Positions 22,801 to 31,600 of a stretch of 34,120 bases of DNA are shown piece by piece. Origin of the DNA: Priapulus caudatus (Eukaryota; Priapulida; Priapulimorpha; Priapulimorphida; Priapulidae); the NCBI RefSeq assembly GCF_000485595.1, contig NW_014577114.1, positions 9,216 through 43,335 of the forward strand. The letters run 5' to 3'. Within the stretch, counting starts at the first letter, position 1. Each line of letters begins with the position of its first letter. Both the position numbers and the translations under genes were made by a program. Under the pieces are notes generated by a model. The model did no database searches, was not told the DNA's origin, and worked only from the letters and a program-made list of their open reading frames with translations.

Positions 22801-23115
22801 AAGTGTCGATTGTTATCGATTCTGTGGAAACCAGTTATCAGCTGCTCAAATCGTTATATTTCTGTAATATATTTCTTCGACGAAGATGCGTTGATTTCTG
22901 CTTTTTGCGTGTACTGACGTTAGAATAATATAGTAGAGATTAAAATCCTTAACAGAGACGTACCGAGACTCCAGTATCGAAAATTCCGAATGATTTGCAA
23001 TGGAGTATAATTTAACGTCTGTTTGACACAGCTGTACTGTAGTTTTAGCTACACCTGCTATTCTATAAGCCTCGTTCACACGAGACCTCGTATTTCTGAA
23101 TACCGGATTTGCGAA
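19866..23115. repeat. Tandem direct duplication, unit 2 (about 3.25 kb, indel-rich)
   Basis: It repeats 16313-19865 with frequent one- to few-base deletions in the first two thirds and insertions later, giving a shorter total. From about 22690 onward the match is close. Longer ORFs here (such as 20738-21145) are not conserved in unit 1 and are not supported as genes. Confidence 0.85.
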
Positions 23116-23534
23116 ATACCGTATCTGAGACAAATACGCGCGGCCGAGCGTTCACACGCTGATTCGCGGCTCCAGAAATGCGGTATTTTGCGAAGCTGCG
23201 AGCTGCTTTAAACAATCAAGCGAACAATGCGAAATATAACAATGGCAATGCGCACCAACTGCCGATAAAATACGTAGACTGGTCCGCCGCTCGACAGTTC
23301 CACTCGCGTTACACTGGAACTGCTTCGAGCGCGGACCAGTCTATAAAATACCGGCCTCCAGAAATCCGGTATTGTTTAGCGTTCAACACGAGGAAATGCG
23401 CCGGTCCAAGAAATCCGGTATTTCTCAAGCACGGCAAATTATTCGGGTCTGGGAAGCCTCGTATTTACATGAAATACCGGATCTGTTTAGATACCGCATT
23501 TCTTGGGCCTCGTATTTTTGCCGTCGTGTGAACG
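23073..23534. mobile_element. 462-bp element with inverted ends and internal hairpin
   Basis: The ends CGTTCACACGA and TCGTGTGAACG are exact reverse complements, and sub-terminal GACCTCGTATTTC / GGCCTCGTATTTT-type blocks and repeated ATACCGG motifs fill both arms. The centre contains a long stem (23276-23302 with 23315-23342, core AGACTGGTCCGC). A 65-bp left end is at 19800-19865 and a noisy second copy at about 23590-24100. No coding capacity. Confidence 0.65.
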
Positions 23535-23589
23535 CTAAATACCGGATTTCTTGCTTACCACACCCGTGTGCACCGCGGCCTATAGCCTC

Positions 23590-24100
23590 GCACATCACCG
23601 AGACCTCCTCGTATTCTCTCCATAAATACTGGTATTTCCGAAATACGCGTATCTAGAAGACAAATACAGGCGCGCCTGGGCCGAGCGTCTCACACGCTGC
23701 CATAGTCCGCGGCTCCAGAAATACGCGTATTTGCGAGCTGCCGGGAGCTTGCTTTAAACAATCAGGCGAACAGATGCCGAAATAAACCAATGCAATGCGC
23801 CCAGCCAACTGCCCATAAAATACGTAGGACTGAGTCCGCCGCTCCGACAGTTCCACTCGCGTTGCACTAGAACTGTCGAGCCGCGGACCATCCTATAAAT
23901 CGCGGCCTTCAGAATGCCGGTATTTAGCGGTCACGACGAGGAATGCGCGGCTCCCAAGAAACTCCGGATATTCTCAAAGCACGGCAAAGTTATGTTCGGG
24001 GTCGGGAAAGCTCCGTATTACATGAAATACCCGATACTTGTTTAGCATACCGTATTTCTTGGGCCTCGGTATTGTTGCCTTCGTGTGAACGCCTATAATG
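23590..24100. mobile_element. Second, indel-rich copy of the 462-bp element
   Basis: Same block order as 23073-23534 (CGAGACCTCCTCGTATT ... TTCGTGTGAACGC) with many small insertions. The relationship resembles the other clean/noisy pairs in this window. Confidence 0.65.
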
Positions 24101-24559
24101 ACGCATTCTTGGCTACGACGGTGCGGCCTACTATCAGCTGAAGGCTTTCCCATTTCAAACAAACTGCATAACGAAATCTCATGTAGCTCGACTGCATATA
24201 CGCATTAGCTTCTTCTAGCTTTAACATTTGAAGATAAGAATGTTAATACAAATGCTGGCATCTCTTCTTCATAAACATTTTGGATAATAGTATCATAATA
24301 CACTGCACCAGGAATTTGTTAATATGAAGCTAAAAACTTGACTGCGAAGACAAAATGGCCATTTTCAAGCAATGATTACGGCTATATTTTAGCAACCGAA
24401 AAAAATAATATACTAACTGTTGATTATATCTCACACTATCTTGTTTGTCATCAAAGGCGTTTTGAGGTTTATCGTACAATTAAAAATGTTTGCACGAGTT
24501 GTGCAGTGTGTAATCAGAAGTGATTAGAGATGTTGAGAAAGTCCGCAGAAAGAGAGAAG

Positions 24560-24606
24560 GGGGGAGGGAGGGGGGAGAGAGAGAGAGAGAAGAAGAAGAA
24601 GGAGTA
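24560..24606. repeat. GA/AAG-rich simple sequence
   Basis: GGGAGG, GA and AAG units. Confidence 0.85.
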
Positions 24607-24844
24607 ATGAATGTTATTTTACATCTGCACGCAGCTGCAGACGTGAGGTATCTACATGCACGTAGGTAACTACGAAGAAATAGTTTGTGTGCTTCAAGGC
24701 CATGCAAAGTATTACCTAGAGTCCGACATATCGGACTGGAGATAGTAGTGCATAAAAAACGAGTATTCAGGGGATAAGTAATATAAGTTGAACGGAGAAA
24801 AGTGAGAGCCCAGACAGAGAAACATGTTAGAGAAACATGCTACA

Positions 24845-25035
24845 CGAGGAGAGGAGAGAGAGAGACACGAGCAGAGCGAGAGAGAGAGAAAGAGCGAGAG
24901 AGAGAGAGAGAGAGAGTCGCCGAATAAGAGAGACATATATATATATATTATATATTATATATATATATAGAGAGAGAGAGACGAGAGAGACGGAGAGAGA
25001 CGAGAGACGAGAGAGAGCACGCAGAGAGAGAGCGG
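24845..25035. repeat. (GA)n-rich tract with embedded (TA)n
   Basis: Long GA tracts interrupted by CGAGA units, with a TA run at about 24935-24968. Confidence 0.9.
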
Positions 25036-25099
25036 TATATATGGAATGCGAGAGCGGATAGGCAATAGGGTGGCCAAGGAGAGAGGCCATTTACGATGA

Positions 25100-25805
25100 A
25101 AATGGTGATTCAGTGTACATAGGCTATTAGTTGGGCTTTTCTGTACTACCTGTCATCGCCGTCCAGTTTCAACGTGGCCTGCTTCCTTTCCATTTCAAAC
25201 ATCGCAGTTACGTTATCATATAAAATAATACATTTACGGTATACTGTACATTGTAAAATATATTTACATATGTATGTACTCGCAATGAAAACCGCAATGT
25301 TCTCAGTATACAAGCAATTCAAAAAAGCTCTTTTACAATTTCATCTCAAATGGGAAAGGGGTAACAATAGCCATAGACATAATAATATCTTAAATTATAA
25401 ACGCTCCCGTCTTCCCAATGACTATATCTGAGAGCAATATCATATTTTAACCACTTAGATTAAGACATTCAGCTTAAATAATCGCAGCCGATAACAGCAC
25501 TTCTGTCACATGAACTTTTCTGACATGTATCAAGAAATAACCAAGTTCGGGTATTAAATGCCGCATGCTCAGGTTGTATTTAATACGCACTTCCTGGTAT
25601 TACGAGATCAAACAAAACTTCTCATCGCCCTATCACTCATCACAATGCAGCATGTGCCGTAGCTACGCGCACGCACACAATATTGTACATGGAACACGCA
25701 CGTATCACTTTTCTTTTGATGAAAAAAACGATTCACTTAAGGTAAATGCATCTCAACAACGGAAACCCGCCACATATATACGCCATGTCACGATCGCGCT
25801 GTTCC
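25100..25805. other. Sequence downstream of the WDR86-like gene
   Basis: Contains the presumed 3' UTR of the minus-strand gene. No convincing ORF or polyadenylation hexamer on the minus strand was picked out. Confidence 0.45.
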
Positions 25806-26033
25806 TTATCTACCCTGATTATAGGCGTTCAACACTTCCTCGTCCAGTTCGCCTTCGGTCATGTCCGATGCGTTAAGGCCAATATTTTCGTTGTTGTCCA
25901 TGATAATAGTTGTGTTCTCACCATTTACGAGCGTGTTGTTGGGGGCGCTGCCGCCAGACAACGCACCGGAGAGCTTCTGTATCTCCTTCTCCTGCTGTTT
26001 GCTCTTACCATCAGCTGCTTTGAGCGCCTGCTC
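25806..26033 (-). CDS. WDR86: WDR86-like last exon (polar C-terminal tail and stop)
   Basis: The acceptor TTTACAG leads into 75 codons and a TAA stop at 25806-25808. The tail starts EQALKAADGKSKQQEKEIQK, a possible short coiled coil, continues with a Gly/Asn-rich linker and ends in an acidic segment (MTEGELDEEVLNAYNQGR). It has no WD motif. The open frame, the splice phase and the coding-like composition support it, but I cannot align it to the human C-terminus. Confidence 0.75.
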   Translation of the reverse strand, partial: EQALKAADGKSKQQEKEIQKLSGALSGGSAPNNTLVNGENTTIIMDNNENIGLNASDMTEGELDEEVLNAYNQGR

Positions 26034-28574
26034 CTGTAAACGCAGAGAAACAATGTCGTAGTTCTAAGCGCGCGCATTAAAGTAGCTGGAAGCGAACACA
26101 GGCACTTGGGCCGTTTCAATAATAAAATGATGGTTAATAAAATAATACAACTTGTCCGTACTAGACCTATTGTACACAACTACACAGTAATATAGCTCTA
26201 TATTACTGTGTATTTGTGCACAGTGGCGCACGCTATGTGTTGCAGCGGTGTATTGGACGGTATTGAAGGGAAGTTATTAGGTCAAATCAAACATTAAGAC
26301 TATTACTGGTACTACTACTGGTAGGTCTAGTACTGACAAGTTGTATTATTTTATTAACCATCATTTTATTATTGAAACGGCCCAAGTGCCTGTGGAAGCG
26401 AACAGCAGAGGAATGTTAGCGCTTCGTTGCATTCGTTAAAAGATTTTGCCAATCTACGCATCAACGGCTACTCTTTCGACATAAACAAACCACCGACATT
26501 CACTCGGATATCTTGTCACGTCGGCAACATGATGACGGCCCAAGATAAAAACGCATATTTTCGTGTCTCTGTTATCGAATCAAATGCTTACGGCTTCGGA
26601 TTCCTCTTGTAAACTCGTTTCTTCGTTCATTCCACTGGCATCCCAAACACGCAGCGTTCCGTCATACGAACCACTGAACAGTCTCTTCTCGACCACCTGT
26701 CAGGGACAAAACATGCGACTATACATCCCGCCGATATCTCTCGTAACATCTTTTCTTTCAGCGCGAAAACATTCGTGACAAGTTAATCACATATTCCCCC
26801 AATTTAAGAAGTCGTGTCATTCTAAACACGTTTGCCGTGATATCCGTTACGTTTTTTGAGATAACAATTTTTAATCTCGTTCGACCACCAGCTGCAAACG
26901 TAGATTACATTAAAAAAATATGGATTGTAATATATGGATTGTAATATGGATATGTATTGATGGATGGATATGGATTGTAAAATGGATTGTAATATATGTA
27001 AAAATATGGAGTTTTTGTAAATCCATATTTTTTGCATGTAATCTACGTTTGCAGCTGGTGGGTGTGCGCCCGGTTAGTAAACGAACAATAACACGACAAA
27101 AACAATTACTTGCGACCGCAACCACTTAAGGAATGATACAAGCTATGGCTACTATGTTATCAAGGATTACTGACATCACACAATGATACGCTATGCTAGC
27201 GGTAATGACAGCACACAATGAGCGGTATTGCAGCTTACATGCTGTGTAATATTAGACGCTTATTACTGACACGGAGATGGAAATCACGGGATTTCACATA
27301 TTCCTGCGTAATGTAAGTTACGTAAATTTGCACACAGCATTCCACGACGATATTTACGTTTACACGTGAAATGTTTTTGACGCTCTCAAAACGAGTATCA
27401 ATACCTGCTATAACAATCAGTCATTTTGAAGATATGACTTCTTTCGGAACTATTTTACTTTCCTATTATTATTTTCACGGTTTCACGTTAGCATGCAACA
27501 TGCAATGTTAGTTTTATAAAAAGCGCATGCAATCGTTTAAAGCATTCACTCGACATGCATCATTGCAAGCAATTAGCGCCGCTTACTTCAAATTATTGGT
27601 TTTCTGCTTTCTCTCTAAAATGTTTCTAGTGGTTCTTCGTACGTAAAGCGTTGAATCTACTTAATCGTCATCTCGCAATTAATACGTCCTCTTAATCCGC
27701 TTTTATAAATTTAGTTAATACTTTTTTAATTTTTACATTTATTGATACTTTTTTTTTTGCGAGCACGCATAGACGGATGCATGTTTCAAGCGCTGGTGGC
27801 AACGGTCTGCGTAACAATGAATAATATATTGGCAATCGATTGCAGCGCGTTGTAAATACATATAGCAGTTTCTTTCGCATGCATTCCAAAGCCAAACGCT
27901 GTCATAGAAAACGTGCATGCGGTAGCGGTGTGCATGGAGCCGGTATTCATGCGTTGCCAAGCGTCTTCATCTACCTGTAGACACGAAAGGGCGCTCTCAT
28001 GACCAGTATATGTCCTCTTTATTGTACCCGACTTTGCGTCGAACGCACGAGCATTTCCATCGCCACACCCAGTAAAAACTGCGCGCAAGGAAATAAAAAA
28101 AAAATCGTAATAAACACGGTTAATTAGTGTAAGTTAAGGCACATGGGAGAAAAAGGCTGATTGACTTCGGATATTGTGGCTTGCAACAGCACAGTTAATC
28201 ATTTGTGAAACCATAGATGTAGGCGTAGGCCTACATACCTACATCTGTGGCCATTCGACGGCAATACATTCGTGTTTTTTGGTTATTGGCTCAATTTCAG
28301 ACTGCTGTCTTGGTCAGCTTTATTACGAGCAAATATGCGTTTATGCAAAATTCCGTTTATGCACATGTTAAGGCGCATGCATCGCTACTATGTTGGAATT
28401 GCTGGTGAGCAAGCCAAAATCTCCGAAGTCTAGTTGAGTTCGCACCTGCAGACAAGACACACACTCGTCGTGTCCAGTTAATTGTAGTTTCAGAATGCCC
28501 GACTTCATGTCGAAAACACGGACAATTGCGTCCCCGCAACCTGTAATGACTGCAAACACGAAGCCATCCACAGA

Positions 28575-28608
<34 letters not shown>

Positions 28609-31600
28609 TCTATGGATATATATAGTAATAAATTCATAGAGTTTATCGCGCCCCTTTACTAACAAATCTAAAATTGAAAGCAAATAAAATGTTTCACGGT
28701 GTGACTTTCCGATAAACGTATCTGCCCGTCCTCCCCTCCTCTCCATGTCAGCTCCCAAACGTGGGTGCATTAAATCGTATTAGTATATATTGCAGTAGAT
28801 TAAAATATTTAAAAAATGTTTGAAATTGGGCCTCCAGTGTGATTACATTGATTGCCGTTAAGTTCTTATTGAAAACCAAGTACCTACCAGCAAACGATAC
28901 CAGGTGAATCGACAATTTAGTGTGACTCAGTGGAAGAAATATATAAATATAAATATAAATAAATAAATAAATAAATAAATAAAATAAATAAATAAATAAA
29001 TAAATACACACCAAAAAATATATATATATATTCGCACGTACATTCGTACGTGTTCACGCATACATACATACATACATACATACATACATACATACATTCA
29101 GGAGCGTATAATGACAAATACGCTTTGTCATTATACGCTCCTGATACATTGCATACATACGTTGCATGCATGCATACATACATACATACATACATACATA
29201 CATACATACATACATACATACATACATACATACATACATACATACATACATACATACATACATACATACATACATACATACATACATACACACATACATA
29301 CATACATACATACATACATACATACATACATACATACATACATACATACACACATACATATACTAAGACTACCCAAGTGAAAGATAGCGTAGTATTTGAT
29401 CATCGCAAGGTGCGAATTTTGATATTTAGTGGCACATACGTTATTACGTGCCTATATATGCGTGTATACTGTCCGTTGACTGGAGAAGAGAAGCATAGTT
29501 GTGGTATACCCCTGTTGCTCTGTCTCTTAGACAATTTTTTTTACATGGAATATAACAGAAATCATATTCCACGCGTTATATCTAACGATTCAACATTCGT
29601 CTCTCGTACGAGAAATTGACTCACTAAACGTAAATAATATGTGCATACTGCTTGTGCTATTAACAATAGAATATCACAGTAAACAAACAAAAATAACAGT
29701 ATTACATACTGTAATTGCGCTTATCAATAGTCTGTTGCCGCGTATAAGACAGAACAATAAATCCTACCTAATCCATGGTAGCATTTCAATGAGGTTACGC
29801 TATGATTATGTCCTTTGTAGACTCGCGTACAATCCCCAAATTCTGTCACCCACGCTCTGCCGGTGTGATCAGAGCTGCCAGTATACATCAACTTTCCCAA
29901 AATCTGGAACACAATAACACAACTAATCCTTGCTGAAAGCTGGTGACTACATTTTTCACATCAGTAATAAATTAGAAGTAAATAATTAATACTGAATTGT
30001 ATAAATATGCGCCTTGGACAAAGCTCATCGAAACATAACATAACGAAGGCGTAGATTTCAAAACGAAGCCATTATTGGATCCGCGTGCTGCGTCTATTAA
30101 GATAACGCTATAGTAAAAACACTATAGACTCTAACGTACATACTAATGATCTGCTTTTCAATGGATTATTTAGTTTGTATTTATCAATATAATATTATCT
30201 TATAATATTTTTTAATAATATAATATTGATTTATAACAATCAATTAATTATGTCTTTATAGTCTTATTACAGGCAATCTATGGGAATATCGTTAGCGAGT
30301 TTAATTAGCTCTTAATTGTGCGTAATCTTAATACGTTTACGGGTAAGGTCTAAAACGATACGTGCTAAAATATATTGAAAATATAATTTAAATTAAACTG
30401 AATAAAAATTTCCTGACAATAATGGCAGCAACAGTTGGAACTCCATGTGTACACATAAGAAAGGTTTTCACGCCGTATATTAGCAACATGGCGTATCTAA
30501 CATCATTAAACTCGTATACGAAACACGAATGATTAAAGTAAAATGAATTATTCTAAAAGAGGAAAATGATAATAGGTTAATTAATTAAATTATGTCGATA
30601 TGAAATTAGTTGTACGAAAGCATCAAAGGCAACTAGGGACGTGTCCTTGAAATATGGGGTTATTTACTTTGATTCTTTTCACGATTACTTTCGTAATCAG
30701 CTGGCATTGTGCACGATATAACGCACACTGTTTTGGCATTCGCTTTCCAAATTCATGAATATTGCAGCACCAATTTTTTGTATGCATATATTGTAAAATT
30801 ACATGGATTTATGCCTGAATGATTGCTTATTTTATGCAGCGAAATTAATGTGCTATTAGGTATTACTTTCGCGTAAAACTTGCGTGGCGACGAATCAATT
30901 TGTTGTACAAATGACACAAGGCCTTCCACCTTCTTTTCTTAACTAATGTGTTATCACCATTTTAGTCTAATCGAGTTATCATACAAACTGCGTGATATCA
31001 CATGATAATACTTATGAACTCGAGCGTTAAATCGCAATATTCAGATCTGGACGTAAGACTAAATAATACATATCGGTACACATTGTCAAGGAAATAATGT
31101 GTAGTTGTCATCACACTTCGCATAAGAGCCGAACTACGTGAAAGTATCTTGCACCCAATCTGCCGCTTTTTGTCACTAACATGTTGTAGGTTGGTCTGAC
31201 CTTCAGTCGTTTGTCGGCCGAATAAGCAGATGGGTTGGCAGTCGCATACCCGATTGTCACACAGTCACTTAGTCAACCACCTAACCCAAAACCACATATC
31301 TTGGCAACGGCAGTTTTAATAAGTCGCATAATTCTCAAAAACGTAAGAAAGAAGCATCATTGTTCCTCCATGACAAAGCTTCGACAATGAGTATTGCGGC
31401 AATTACCAACATTACGCATTTATCTTCATCCGTAAATATATCCCGGTTTAAATATCCCTGTGTTTCGAACGCATATGCTATGTGCGTTGGCTTTGCGTTT
31501 TTGATATAATTCTTACATTGTCTGTTCCAGTCTAAAACGTGTGAAATTGGGTTCGCAGAAGGAAAATGATTCACAGAAGATGCGTAGCTATAATATTTAT

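Noticed and set aside
29099-29143. Hairpin considered as a CRISPR-like or integron-type site
   Set aside because: There is no repeat-spacer array and the genome is eukaryotic; a simple inserted inverted repeat explains it.
29050-29619. Long ORFs on both strands made of repeated Tyr-Ile-His-Thr or Met-Tyr-Val-Cys units
   Set aside because: They are translations of the CATA tetranucleotide array and are open in several frames for that reason only.
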